From: Pseudomonas spelaei
Lineage (GTDB): Bacteria > Pseudomonadota > Gammaproteobacteria > Pseudomonadales > Pseudomonadaceae
Length of the DNA stretch: 64,000 nt
Reading direction: 5' to 3'
Assembly (NCBI RefSeq): GCF_009724245.1
Contig: NZ_WNNK01000014.1
Coordinates: 1-64,000 of the forward strand
Shown piece after piece: positions 1-9,052 of the stretch. Under the pieces are notes generated by a model. It saw only the letters and a list, made by a program, of their open reading frames with translations. It searched no databases and was not told where the DNA came from. Numbering within the stretch: position 1 is the stretch's first letter; each line of letters opens with the position of its first letter. Both the position numbers and the translations under genes were made by a program.

Positions 1-1
1 A

Positions 2-259
2 ACTGGCTCTACCAGCAAAGGCCTCGCCGAAGGCCATGAGACCGATCATGACGGCAAGGCCGTTCGAGATCATGGCCTGAGTGGTAATCACATTGGGCGT
101 GACCACAAAACTGATCGTGGTCATGGGGTCGCAACGTCGGATGTCGCGCACTCTAAAGCAACACGAGGGCTGTCAAAGGCCACCGCGATCTCAGCCATTA
201 CGCCAGGCGATCACAACGATAAGGGGTTGAGCAAGGCCAGTGCCTCAACGTCCCGATAA
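2..259 (+). CDS. Partial C-terminal reading frame of an unknown His/Asp/Gly-rich protein
   Basis: An open frame enters from the left edge and runs 85 codons to a TAA at 257-259, 10 bases from the stop of the convergent mnmC. The translation is rich in His, Asp, Gly, Lys and Ser (for example GHETDHDGKAV and GRDHKTDRGHG), has no hydrophobic stretch, and ends ASASTSR. I do not recognise the family. The tail-to-tail position and the absence of stops favour a real gene end. A minus-strand frame from 124 to the left edge is also open but has no ribosome binding site. Confidence is low because the start lies outside the window. Confidence 0.35.
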   Translation, partial: TGSTSKGLAEGHETDHDGKAVRDHGLSGNHIGRDHKTDRGHGVATSDVAHSKATRGLSKATAISAITPGDHNDKGLSKASASTSR

Positions 260-269
260 ATACCCTTCG

Positions 270-2273
270 CTACAGATTATTTTCCGCTTTGGCGACATTG
301 CTGCGGATCAACGCCCGCACGGCGAAGCGATTCGGATGACAGGCTTCGGCCACACTTCGAGGCAGGGGCAATGGTTCGTTGTTCAACCACGCCGCCAGCA
401 ACTCACCGGATAACGGCGCGGTGATCAGCCCGCGCGAGCCATGGCCACTGTTGACGTACAGGCCGTCCAGCCACGGGCAGGCGGCCTCCGGCGTGTGGCG
501 GGCGTCCTTGCGCAAGGCGTTATAGGCCTGGGCAAAGGCGGGGTTGTCGGCCAAGGGGCCGACAATCGGCAAATAGTCCGGGCTGGTGCAGCGAAAGGCG
601 GCGCGTCCTTCAAGGGTTTCGGGGGCCAGTGTGTCGGCGTGCAGGCGCTGCACCAGGTCTGGGGAGATCTCGTGCAGCAGGGCCAGGTTACCGGCATGTT
701 CGGCGGCGGTGGGGGTCAGGTCATCGCTCTTGAAGTCAAAACTGGCTCCCAGGGTGTGTTCTCCCAGGCGTGCCGGCGCGACATAACCTTCGGCGCATAC
801 CACGGTGGCCAACGCTTCGCTGTCTGCTGTCTGTGGCAACCGGGTGATTTGCCCGCGGATGCGCTTGAGGGGCAAGTCGGCGCTGGCGGCAAAGCGCTTG
901 ACCTCGGCGGCTCCCGCCAACACCACCACCGGCGCGCTGGCCAGTAACGTGTCACCGTCCCAGGCCTGCCATTGATCGTCGACTTTGCGCAGTTCAAGTA
1001 CATCGTGATGGACGAGCACATCGATGCCGGAATGCTGTGCTTGCCATTGGCAAAGTGCGGGGGGGTGGACCCAGCCTCCCTCCGGGAAAAACATCCCGCC
1101 ATTCTCCAAGGCGATCCCGGCTCGAGCCTGGGCCTGGTCTCTGTCCAGCAGGTGCAACAAGTCCGGGGCAAACGCCTCGACCAGTTGCGCCTGCCGTTCG
1201 GCTTCCTTGGCATTGAACGCCAGTTGCAGGACGCCACAACCGTCCCAATCCACCCCACGTTGCAGATGCTCCAGCAGGCGTCGGGTATGCCCGAAGCCGC
1301 TGACAATCATCTGCGACAGCGCCGTGCCATGGGCCGATAGCTTGAGATAGAGCACCCCTTGCGGATTACCTGAGGCCTCCTGGGCCAGACCGTCATGCCG
1401 CTCCAACAGGCTGATCTGCCAACCCCGTGTTGCGAGGCTGGCAGCGCTGGCGCAACCGGCCAGGCCGCCGCCGATCACCAGGGCTCGACGTTCGCCGTTG
1501 AACACGGGCGGTCGGGCGAACCAGGGTTTGGCGACGGTAGGTGCCGGCGTCTCGGCCGGCCAACCGAGGAACTCACCCCGCAGGATTTCCCACTTGTGGC
1601 CGATGCCCGGTGTGCGCTTCATTTTGAACCCGGCGCCATTGAGCAGGCGTCGTACCCAGCCAGTACTGGTGAAGGTGCTGATGGTCGAGCCCGGCGCCGC
1701 CAGCCTGGCCAGTTCGGCAAACAGCTCGGCGGTCCACATGTCGGGGTTTTTCGCCGGGGCAAAACCGTCGAGGAACCAGGCGTCGATCTGTGCGTCCAGT
1801 TGCGGCAATTGCTCCAGGGCGTCGCCGATCAGCAGCGTCAGTATCACTCGACCGTTATCCAGGACCAACCGCTGGAAGCCCTGATGAATGGCGACGTACT
1901 GCGCCAGCAACTGGTCGGCAAACACCTTGAGTTCCGGCCAGAGGGCGAGGGCGCGTTGCAGGTCGGGGCGGCTGAGGGGGTATTTTTCCACGCTGACAAA
2001 ATGCAGGCGTGCACCGGGTACCGCGTGCTGTTCAAACAACTGCCAGGCGCACAGAAAGTTCAGCCCGGTGCCGAAGCCGGTTTCCCCAATCACCAGTCGG
2101 CCGTCCGCAGGCAAGGCCGCAAAGCGCGCTTGCAAGCGGTTCTGTTCGATGAACACGTAGCGAGTTTCTTCCAGGCCCGACTGGTCGGAAAAATACACGT
2201 CGTCGAACACCCGCGAGCGTGGGCGTCCCTGGTCGTCCCAGTCGAGCTGGGCGTTGGGCTGTACGGGATTCAT
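270..2273 (-). CDS. mnmC: tRNA 5-methylaminomethyl-2-thiouridine biosynthesis bifunctional protein MnmC
   Basis: MnmC completes mnm5s2U at the wobble base of tRNAs for Lys, Glu and Gln. The C-terminal FAD oxidase removes the carboxymethyl group from cmnm5U and the N-terminal SAM methyltransferase methylates the resulting nm5U. The N-terminal domain (about residues 1-240) shows the SAM loop GETGFGTGLNFL and an LDGFAPAKNPDMW segment. The C-terminal domain (about 260-650) opens with the FAD dinucleotide motif VIGGGLAGCASA and ends with a conserved NSGHGSRGL segment. Length is about 667 aa, normal for the fused enzyme. I place the start at the ATG at 2273 rather than the TTG two codons upstream, because a GAG lies at suitable spacing before the ATG. 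Confidence 0.95.
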   Translation of the reverse strand: MNPVQPNAQLDWDDQGRPRSRVFDDVYFSDQSGLEETRYVFIEQNRLQARFAALPADGRLVIGETGFGTGLNFLCAWQLFEQHAVPGARLHFVSVEKYPLSRPDLQRALALWPELKVFADQLLAQYVAIHQGFQRLVLDNGRVILTLLIGDALEQLPQLDAQIDAWFLDGFAPAKNPDMWTAELFAELARLAAPGSTISTFTSTGWVRRLLNGAGFKMKRTPGIGHKWEILRGEFLGWPAETPAPTVAKPWFARPPVFNGERRALVIGGGLAGCASAASLATRGWQISLLERHDGLAQEASGNPQGVLYLKLSAHGTALSQMIVSGFGHTRRLLEHLQRGVDWDGCGVLQLAFNAKEAERQAQLVEAFAPDLLHLLDRDQAQARAGIALENGGMFFPEGGWVHPPALCQWQAQHSGIDVLVHHDVLELRKVDDQWQAWDGDTLLASAPVVVLAGAAEVKRFAASADLPLKRIRGQITRLPQTADSEALATVVCAEGYVAPARLGEHTLGASFDFKSDDLTPTAAEHAGNLALLHEISPDLVQRLHADTLAPETLEGRAAFRCTSPDYLPIVGPLADNPAFAQAYNALRKDARHTPEAACPWLDGLYVNSGHGSRGLITAPLSGELLAAWLNNEPLPLPRSVAEACHPNRFAVRALIRSNVAKAENNL

Positions 2274-2321
2274 GGGCAACTCGGCAAAGACAAGGCGGCC
2301 ATTCTAGCCGATCACGGGGCA

Positions 2322-2337
2322 GGCGATTGATCCACGG
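2322..2337. repeat. Left copy of a 16-bp direct repeat flanking the NEL-effector gene
   Basis: The sequence GGCGATTGATCCACGG occurs here and again, identical, at 7341-7356 just after the effector gene. Weaker similarity (ATCA followed by GGC) continues for about 10 bases to the left of both copies. The two copies bound a segment of about 5 kb with a single gene. A duplicated junction fits insertion of that gene into an older mnmC-pap intergenic region. Confidence 0.85.
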
Positions 2338-2402
2338 TTTCTCATGTCGAAAATGTGGCGGTAACCCATTAGTTTTTGCATGGAGAAAGCCGCTGAAATA
2401 CC

Positions 2403-2427
2403 ACGCTGAATGATCAACTATCAGCGT
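2403..2427. promoter_or_regulatory. Inverted repeat in the effector-gene leader
   Basis: The perfect 7-bp arms ACGCTGA (2403-2409) and TCAGCGT (2421-2427) are separated by 11 bases, about 70 bases upstream of the NEL-effector start. They could be a dimeric regulator operator or a transcript hairpin. No T-tract follows, so a terminator is unlikely. Confidence 0.35.
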
Positions 2428-2493
2428 TAATTCAATGGCTTGCATCGGGGTATCGTTAAAGCCTGATTTGACGGGCAATAAGGAACTTTGCAG

Positions 2494-5400
2494 ATGCAGG
2501 CTCAGGATGATTTGACCAAGACATGTACTCAATTGACGCAGCAACAGTTGCAAGCTGCCTTGTTGGAAATGACGGGCGACCTGGCCAAGGCCGAGGTGCT
2601 GCAAAAGCGCCTTCCGGGCTGGATGATCAATGCCCCGAAAGGGGTGCTGGAGGCGCTGGAAAAGGATGCTTCGCGGGTTGAAGACGCCAGGATTGCGGTT
2701 GAGGGGCATTTGAGGCGATTACGGTCGCTGGATGAGTTTTGCAGTGAGCATTTGAAGGCGTACTGCCGGAGGCAATGGCAGGTAACAGTGGACCCGAAAA
2801 AGGACCTTTTTGTCCGTGCCATCTATGAATTCCAGAAAGATGTTCTTCCGTTGGAATATGTGAGAACCATCAAGCTGGAACGACAGAGCTTGTTGCACAT
2901 GGCGCTGCAAAACTTTTCCGAGGATGAGGAGCGAGCGGAGCGTTATCCAGGGGAGTCGCGGCTGCAGTCCGGGTCAGCCACCGGTGCAGTCATCGCGGTC
3001 ACCCCGCACGAATTCGCCAAGGGGTGCAGGGACTTGGACCTTGGCCGGTTGTATCAGCAGCACATCGCTGAAGTATTCCATCTGGATATTGGCGAAACCG
3101 ATAATGAGCCCTACGTCAACGATGCCGCGGTGGATATCGGCAGGATGAAAACCCTGGATGTAAAAATCGACGCGCATATCGCCTGCATGCGTGGCGATAT
3201 CACCCAGGACACCTATGCCATGGTGAGTGCGCTGCTCGACCGGAATATGACCCCAGTCGAGGCCAAGGACCTGTTGTTTCAGGGGCGCCCGGTCATCTGG
3301 CAAGGTCTGAATGCACTCGACTGTTGCCTGTGGAGCGTCGTGGTGTTCTCTGGACGGCCGATTGCTGACTACCCGCAGGAACCCTGCGTGGTCTATATGC
3401 CAAATGAGCCCAAACGCCCGTTCTTTGAGTACCCCTCGCTCAATGACTTCAAGGCCTACCTGGATTTGAAGCTGGAAGTGGCCACGTACCGCACGTTCTT
3501 TACCGGTTACCTGGGAGAGGTTGACCGGCTCGGTTTTTTCAGTCGGTTTGACCTGCACCGCTCGGTGGGTGTGCTGGAAGCCAAACCCATAACGGCCAGC
3601 CTGGCAGTCCACTTTTTTGGCACTTACGTGGGCAAGCTGCAAATCGACGCGCGAACACTGGCGGTACCGGTGGCGGATGTCGATGAGGAAGCCCGCAAGC
3701 AGCGCGTGCTGGAGTATCTGGATGCTGGATTGACACTGCTCAATCTCGCCGGTTTTGTCGTCCCGGCGTTGGGATTACTGATGACGAGTGTGGCGGTGGG
3801 ACAGATGCTCGGTGAGGTGTATGACGGCATTGAGGACTGGCGCCGTGGTGATAAGGATGAGGCACTCAAGCAGTTGGGTGCCGTGGCGGAAAGTATCACC
3901 TCGATGGTGTTGTTCGCGGCGGGCGCCAAGGTAGTTGGTAATGTATTGAAGCGGGCCCGGCTGAATTACTTCCAGGAACTGGAGGCGGTGCGCTCAAATG
4001 ACGGCAATCCGCGACTGTGGCGTCCTGACATGAACCCTTATTCCCACGATCAACGTCTCGTCGACAACGTGGTGGCGGATGCAGAGGGCGTCTACAAAGT
4101 GGCTGGCCATTCATACGTAAAGGTGGATGGCTTCGTTCATCAGGTTTCGTTCGACTCCAAGCTGGGCCAGTGGCGGGCTCACCACCGCATGCGGCAGACG
4201 GCCTATCGTCCGGCCATGCTGCACAATGGCGAAGGTGCTTGGCGCTTCTCATTCGAAAACCCTGAGGACTGGGAAGACCAGGATTATCTCTTTTCACGTC
4301 TGGAGCCGGCGAGCCGTCACCCCGCGTTGGACTCCCGCAAATTGCGGCTGGTCAAGGACATTATGGATAAGCCCCACCGTTGGGGTTACCACCTGGCTCA
4401 GGAATGCCTGCCTTTCCCCGCGCGGTTTCGTGATTTGTACGAGCGTTTCAGGCTGGAGCAGTCCATCCACGATCTGATCTGGCTGCTGGAACGCGGTGTG
4501 TACCTCAACTCTGAAAGCGCGACCTTGCAGATGCACGCCTTGCCCTTGTTGCCAGGTTGGCCCAAGGGGCGCTATTTCGAAGTGCTGGATGCCCAGGGGA
4601 GCGTCAAGGCGCGTTATCCCTCCCTCGGTTCTTTTGATGATCTCAGTCAGCGAGTGACCATCACCGAGCACGCGGTGAGTAACGGACAAGTATTTGATGT
4701 GTTGTTGTCCCGATTGGATGAGCAACAAAAGATCGGCCTGTTGGGGGAGGGGATTGCCACCAATCAGGAACACGCTGTATTGGCGCGTCAATTGCTCGCG
4801 TCTCTCAAGACTGACCGCAAACCGCTGTTTGAGCAGTTGTATCAGTCCTATGACGGGCCGGTGCCGCACGAGTGGGCGTTGCTCAGGAAGACGTACCCGC
4901 AATTGCCGTATCGGGTCATGCGGGAGGTGATGGCTGAGGCATCCTCTGTGGAGTGGGAATCCCTGCGCGACCATCAGCGTGTTCCCATGGCGCTGGCCGA
5001 GTCGGTGCGGTACGCACTTGAGACACAACGCCTGGACCGCGCCCTTGCCGGTTTTGAACAGCCGGAGTTGGCAGGCCTCGACACCCAGTGTGTAGCGGTT
5101 CGAATGTTGCCGCGTGTTGAGGGCTGGGATAACACGCTGCGGTTTGAGTTGCGTCAGGACTCGCGACACGGTGAGTTATTAGCCCTGGGTGCGATCGCTG
5201 GCGCCAGCGTACGTCGGGTGGTCGTCAGGTCCCCGGCAGGTTTTGAAGTGTTCGATGCCAACGGCGTGAGCCTGGGGGCTGTCCAGGTTGGCCCGGACGG
5301 GCTGTTTGAGGCGGTTCAGCACACGCTGGCGGATGGGCAGCGGACGGCGCTGGGGCTGCCTCTGAAGGGGACCGAAGGCGGTTGGAGGCTGCGCCGTATG

Positions 5401-7329
5401 GTTGCTGCCCGGGCTCAGAGTGAACATGATGTGGCGGCCGAGGCTTTTTCTAATCAGGCTCACGAACCCCTGACGGTGGAAGTGCCTTGCAGAATGGCGG
5501 ATTCACCGACCGGTTCGGTGGTACCACCCTCTGCGTTAGTGCGCAAAGTGAAGAAGATTTATCCACTGCTCAGTGATGCACAAGCCTCTGATCTGTTGCT
5601 GAAGGTATCAGGTGTTGATGAGCTATCCCAGGCCAAGGCCGTGGACAGGATGAAGGGTGAGTTGAACCACCTGCGGGCAGTCCTCAAACACTGGAAAGCC
5701 AACGTCGGGGATCTGGATAAACAGCCGGGGCTCAGAGACATTCGTCGCAGCCGCCAGCAAGTGGCCGAACGCATTGAAGCCTGTTGGCGGCGCCAGAGCT
5801 TTGTGCTCGATGAGTGGCAGGCGCCTGTTTACGGCCTGACCCTGGACGGGATGCGTGTGGGTTCATTGCCGAACCTGCCTCCCGAGATTCGTTTCGATCA
5901 TGTCCGGCAGGTGTCACTCAAAAATATGCGGCTGGACGATGATGTCGCCTATTTTCTCAAGTGTTTCAAGGGCGGGCGCCGTCTGGATCTGGGCCACAAC
6001 AAGCTGACCCGGCTACCGGAATACCTTTCTCGCATGCCCGAGCTCGAGAGTTTGTCGTTGCCCCATAACCAGATTGCACTGACCGAACACACCCGAAGAA
6101 AACTGGCCGACATGAGCACGTTGCGCCTGTTGGACATGAGCCACAACCCTATTGGGGAGCATCTGGATATCAGCAAAATGCACGACTTGCGTACGCTGCT
6201 GTTACAAGACGCCAAGCTCGTTGATCTGCCCACAGGGCTCGGGCGCCTGGCTCATCTGGATCATGTGGACCTGCGCAACAACTGGATCACCGTGTTGCCC
6301 GACTGGTTATTCACCGCAACCCGCAGCTTCAGTCAGGCGATCAACTTGGCGGGTAACCCACTGTCTACCACGACGATGACTGAATTGATTCGCTACCGCG
6401 ACGAAGTCGGTATTGGCATGGGTTATGTGGAGGACGATCAGACTCGTTTCACCGAGTTGAGAGCCAGGGCCGTGTGGTTGCCGGAAGCAGTGTCCGCCCG
6501 AGACGCCAACAAACGTGCAGTCTGGGCCAACCTGCGCGATGACCCAGAGTCAGCACCGCTGTTCATGTTGTTGGCTCAATTGTCCGGCAGCGCCGACAGC
6601 CGTCATGTGCATGAGGATTTGACTCGACGGGTCTGGGACGTGTTGCAGTCAACCCATGACAGCGTCGAGTTGCGCGAGCAGGTCTTTCAACTGACGGCCC
6701 ACCCGGCGAACTGTGCGGACGGTGCGGCAGAGATCTTCAGTCAGATGGAAGTCTTGAGGGCGGTCCAGAACGCGACCCGCGAGGCGGGGCGTGCCCAAGG
6801 CAACTCCGGAGCGCTGTTGAACTTGGGCAGAGGTTTGTTTCGCCTCAGTGAGCTGGAAAAAATTGCCGCGACCTACGCCGCCGAGCATTCCTCCGAGGAC
6901 CCGCTGGAGGTCAGCCTGGCTTACAGAGTTGGGTTGGCCAGGGTCTTGGAACTGCCTGGGCAGCCCAGGCATATGCGATTTGCCTCGTTGGCCGACTTGA
7001 CCAACGAGGCGCTGGAGAGGGCGCACGAACAGGTTATCAGCACAGAGCTGTCTCCTGCATTAATGCGTTTCATCGCCCAGCTGTCCTTCTGGAAAACTCA
7101 TCTCAGGCAGCAATCTCCCCATGCATTCAGCTTGGCAACAGAGCCGTTTGATACGCAACAGCAGACACTCTTCGAGGGCAGTCAGCACCTCACTGACGGC
7201 GAATATCTCAGTCAAATGGAGGCCCTGCGCTCACCTCGCCGGCAGGCAGTAACCGAGGTGATGGAACGCCTGACCCAGCAAATGATGACGCACCAGGACA
7301 TGGGCGTCTGTCATGTCCCCGAGGGATAG
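2494..7329 (+). CDS. Giant leucine-rich-repeat protein with C-terminal NEL E3 ubiquitin ligase domain (effector-like)
   Basis: This 1611-aa protein has the layout of IpaH/SspH-type novel E3 ligases with a long N-terminal toxin-like region. About residues 1-700 resemble the dermonecrotic-toxin-like DUF6543 region seen in large Pseudomonas proteins, including a hydrophobic Gly-rich segment near 409-490. Leucine-rich repeats span about 1138-1292 (for example LDLGHNKLTRLPEYL and HVDLRNNWITVLPDWL). The NEL domain occupies about 1310-1600 and contains the catalytic motif Cys1407-Ala-Asp1409, followed at 1439-1458 by a segment (GALLNLGRGLFRLSELEKIA) that parallels the IpaH family. By family knowledge the Cys forms a thioester with ubiquitin in a eukaryotic host. 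No signal peptide is visible and no secretion genes lie nearby. I chose the ATG at 2494 because AAGGA at 2480-2484 is 9 bases upstream; an in-frame TTG at 2488 is too close. The gene lies between 16-bp direct repeats. Confidence 0.88.
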   Translation: MQAQDDLTKTCTQLTQQQLQAALLEMTGDLAKAEVLQKRLPGWMINAPKGVLEALEKDASRVEDARIAVEGHLRRLRSLDEFCSEHLKAYCRRQWQVTVDPKKDLFVRAIYEFQKDVLPLEYVRTIKLERQSLLHMALQNFSEDEERAERYPGESRLQSGSATGAVIAVTPHEFAKGCRDLDLGRLYQQHIAEVFHLDIGETDNEPYVNDAAVDIGRMKTLDVKIDAHIACMRGDITQDTYAMVSALLDRNMTPVEAKDLLFQGRPVIWQGLNALDCCLWSVVVFSGRPIADYPQEPCVVYMPNEPKRPFFEYPSLNDFKAYLDLKLEVATYRTFFTGYLGEVDRLGFFSRFDLHRSVGVLEAKPITASLAVHFFGTYVGKLQIDARTLAVPVADVDEEARKQRVLEYLDAGLTLLNLAGFVVPALGLLMTSVAVGQMLGEVYDGIEDWRRGDKDEALKQLGAVAESITSMVLFAAGAKVVGNVLKRARLNYFQELEAVRSNDGNPRLWRPDMNPYSHDQRLVDNVVADAEGVYKVAGHSYVKVDGFVHQVSFDSKLGQWRAHHRMRQTAYRPAMLHNGEGAWRFSFENPEDWEDQDYLFSRLEPASRHPALDSRKLRLVKDIMDKPHRWGYHLAQECLPFPARFRDLYERFRLEQSIHDLIWLLERGVYLNSESATLQMHALPLLPGWPKGRYFEVLDAQGSVKARYPSLGSFDDLSQRVTITEHAVSNGQVFDVLLSRLDEQQKIGLLGEGIATNQEHAVLARQLLASLKTDRKPLFEQLYQSYDGPVPHEWALLRKTYPQLPYRVMREVMAEASSVEWESLRDHQRVPMALAESVRYALETQRLDRALAGFEQPELAGLDTQCVAVRMLPRVEGWDNTLRFELRQDSRHGELLALGAIAGASVRRVVVRSPAGFEVFDANGVSLGAVQVGPDGLFEAVQHTLADGQRTALGLPLKGTEGGWRLRRMVAARAQSEHDVAAEAFSNQAHEPLTVEVPCRMADSPTGSVVPPSALVRKVKKIYPLLSDAQASDLLLKVSGVDELSQAKAVDRMKGELNHLRAVLKHWKANVGDLDKQPGLRDIRRSRQQVAERIEACWRRQSFVLDEWQAPVYGLTLDGMRVGSLPNLPPEIRFDHVRQVSLKNMRLDDDVAYFLKCFKGGRRLDLGHNKLTRLPEYLSRMPELESLSLPHNQIALTEHTRRKLADMSTLRLLDMSHNPIGEHLDISKMHDLRTLLLQDAKLVDLPTGLGRLAHLDHVDLRNNWITVLPDWLFTATRSFSQAINLAGNPLSTTTMTELIRYRDEVGIGMGYVEDDQTRFTELRARAVWLPEAVSARDANKRAVWANLRDDPESAPLFMLLAQLSGSADSRHVHEDLTRRVWDVLQSTHDSVELREQVFQLTAHPANCADGAAEIFSQMEVLRAVQNATREAGRAQGNSGALLNLGRGLFRLSELEKIAATYAAEHSSEDPLEVSLAYRVGLARVLELPGQPRHMRFASLADLTNEALERAHEQVISTELSPALMRFIAQLSFWKTHLRQQSPHAFSLATEPFDTQQQTLFEGSQHLTDGEYLSQMEALRSPRRQAVTEVMERLTQQMMTHQDMGVCHVPEG

Positions 7330-7340
7330 CCATCAGGCCC

Positions 7341-7356
7341 GGCGATTGATCCACGG
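7341..7356. repeat. Right copy of the 16-bp direct repeat flanking the NEL-effector gene
   Basis: Identical to 2322-2337. It lies 11 bases after the effector stop codon and before the pap leader. Downstream sequence differs from that after the left copy, so the repeat ends sharply at its right edge. Confidence 0.85.
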
Positions 7357-7431
7357 CAAGTTCCTTGGAATTCCTTGCCCGCCGTGCTGCCCAATCCGCT
7401 AGTCTTGGTCCATCTTGGAAGGGAGCCGCCC

Positions 7432-8952
7432 ATGTTTGAATCTGCCGAAATCGGTCACGCTATCGATAAAGAGACTTACGACGCCGAGGTTCCGGCGTTG
7501 CGCGAGGCTCTGCTGGAAGTGCAGTACGAATTGCAGCAACAAGGGCGGTTCCCGGTGATCGTGCTGATCAACGGCATCGAGGGCGCCGGCAAGGGTGAAA
7601 CCGTCAAGCTGCTCAATGAGTGGATGGACCCGCGCCTGATCGAGGTGCGCACCTTCGACCAGCAGACCGATGAAGAGCTGGCCCGCCCGCCGGCATGGCG
7701 CTACTGGCGCCAGCTGCCGGCCAAGGGCCGCATGGGCGTCTTCTTCGGCAACTGGTACAGCCAGATGCTCCAGAGCCGGGTCCACGGTCAGATCAAGGAC
7801 GCGCGACTGGACCAGGCGATCGCCGGCGCCGAGCGCCTGGAAAAGATGCTGTGCGATGAAGGTGCCTTGATCTTCAAGTTCTGGTTCCACCTGTCCAAGA
7901 AACAAATGAAGGCGCGGCTCAAGGCGTTACAGGACGACCCGCTGCACAGCTGGCGCATCAGCCCGTTGGACTGGCAGCAGTCCGAGACTTACGACAAGTT
8001 CGTGCATTTCGGCGAGCGCGTATTGCGTCGTACCAGCCGGGACTACGCGCCCTGGCATGTGATCGAAGGCGTTGATGCCCACTACCGTGGGCTGACCGTC
8101 GGCAAGATCCTGCTGGAAGGCCTGCAAAATGCCTTGAAAGTGTCCAAAGGCAAAGCCAGTGGCATGAACCCGGCGCCGTTGCCGTCTGCCGTGGACCAAC
8201 TGAGCCTGCTCGACAGCCTGGACATGACCCAGCGGCTGGAGAAGGACGATTACGAAGAGCAACTGATTACCGAGCAGGCGCGGTTCTCGGGTTTGATGCG
8301 CGACAAGCGCATGCGCAAGCACGCCCTGGTAACCGTATTTGAGGGTAATGATGCGGCGGGCAAGGGCGGGGCGATCCGCCGGGTTGCGGCGGCGCTCGAT
8401 CCGCGCCAATACCACATCGTGCCGATTGCCGCGCCCACCGAAGACGAACGGGCCCAGCCTTACCTGTGGCGCTTCTGGCGGCAGATTCCGGCGCGGGGCA
8501 TGTTCACCGTGTTTGACCGCTCCTGGTATGGGCGGGTGTTGGTGGAGCGGATCGAAGGGTTCTGCACGCCAGCGGACTGGATGCGCGCCTACGGCGAGAT
8601 CAACGACTTCGAAGAGCAATTGCGCGACGCCGGTGTGATCGTGGTCAAGTTCTGGCTGGCCATCGACAAACAGACCCAACTGGAACGTTTCCAGGCCCGG
8701 GAAGAGATCCCGTTCAAACGCTTCAAGATCACCGAAGACGATTGGCGCAACCGCGACAAGTGGGACGCCTACCGGGCGGCGGTGGGCGATATGGTCGACC
8801 GTACCAGCACCGAGGTTTCGCCGTGGACCTTGGTGGAAGCCAACGACAAGCGCTGGGCGCGGGTCAAGGTGTTGCGCACCATCAACCGGGCGCTGGAAGA
8901 GGCGTTCGACAAGTCCGACAAGCATGACAAAAAGGGCAAGAAGAAAAAGTAA
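7432..8952 (+). CDS. pap: Polyphosphate:AMP phosphotransferase (two-domain PPK2)
   Basis: This enzyme of the class II PPK2 family uses inorganic polyphosphate to phosphorylate AMP to ADP in the cytoplasm. Two tandem PPK2 domains are visible: Walker A loops GIEGAGKGE at residue 48 and GNDAAGKGG at residue 305, each followed by a lid-type PAWRYWRQLP or YLWRFWRQIP segment and an FGNWYS or FDRSWYG motif. Length is 506 aa, normal for the duplicated form. The start is the ATG at 7432, preceded by GGAAGGGA. The C-terminus is Lys-rich. It precedes a thiolase, as I recall for P. aeruginosa PA3455-PA3454. Confidence 0.92.
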   Translation: MFESAEIGHAIDKETYDAEVPALREALLEVQYELQQQGRFPVIVLINGIEGAGKGETVKLLNEWMDPRLIEVRTFDQQTDEELARPPAWRYWRQLPAKGRMGVFFGNWYSQMLQSRVHGQIKDARLDQAIAGAERLEKMLCDEGALIFKFWFHLSKKQMKARLKALQDDPLHSWRISPLDWQQSETYDKFVHFGERVLRRTSRDYAPWHVIEGVDAHYRGLTVGKILLEGLQNALKVSKGKASGMNPAPLPSAVDQLSLLDSLDMTQRLEKDDYEEQLITEQARFSGLMRDKRMRKHALVTVFEGNDAAGKGGAIRRVAAALDPRQYHIVPIAAPTEDERAQPYLWRFWRQIPARGMFTVFDRSWYGRVLVERIEGFCTPADWMRAYGEINDFEEQLRDAGVIVVKFWLAIDKQTQLERFQAREEIPFKRFKITEDDWRNRDKWDAYRAAVGDMVDRTSTEVSPWTLVEANDKRWARVKVLRTINRALEEAFDKSDKHDKKGKKKK

Positions 8953-9052
8953 GCGATGCTCGCGCATACGCGGGATGAATGATTGTCGCGGTTGAAGAGA
9001 GCCGGATCTATGCTCGATCCATCTCTCTACCACCACAACAAGAGGCAAGCCC

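Noticed and set aside
1..124. Minus-strand open frame with an ATG at 124 running off the left edge
   Set aside because: It has no ribosome binding site and overlaps the longer plus-strand frame 2-259, which ends next to mnmC in the expected convergent layout.
2494..7329. Type III secretion cluster around the NEL gene
   Set aside because: Neighbouring genes are housekeeping (mnmC, pap); no chaperone or secretion component is in the window.
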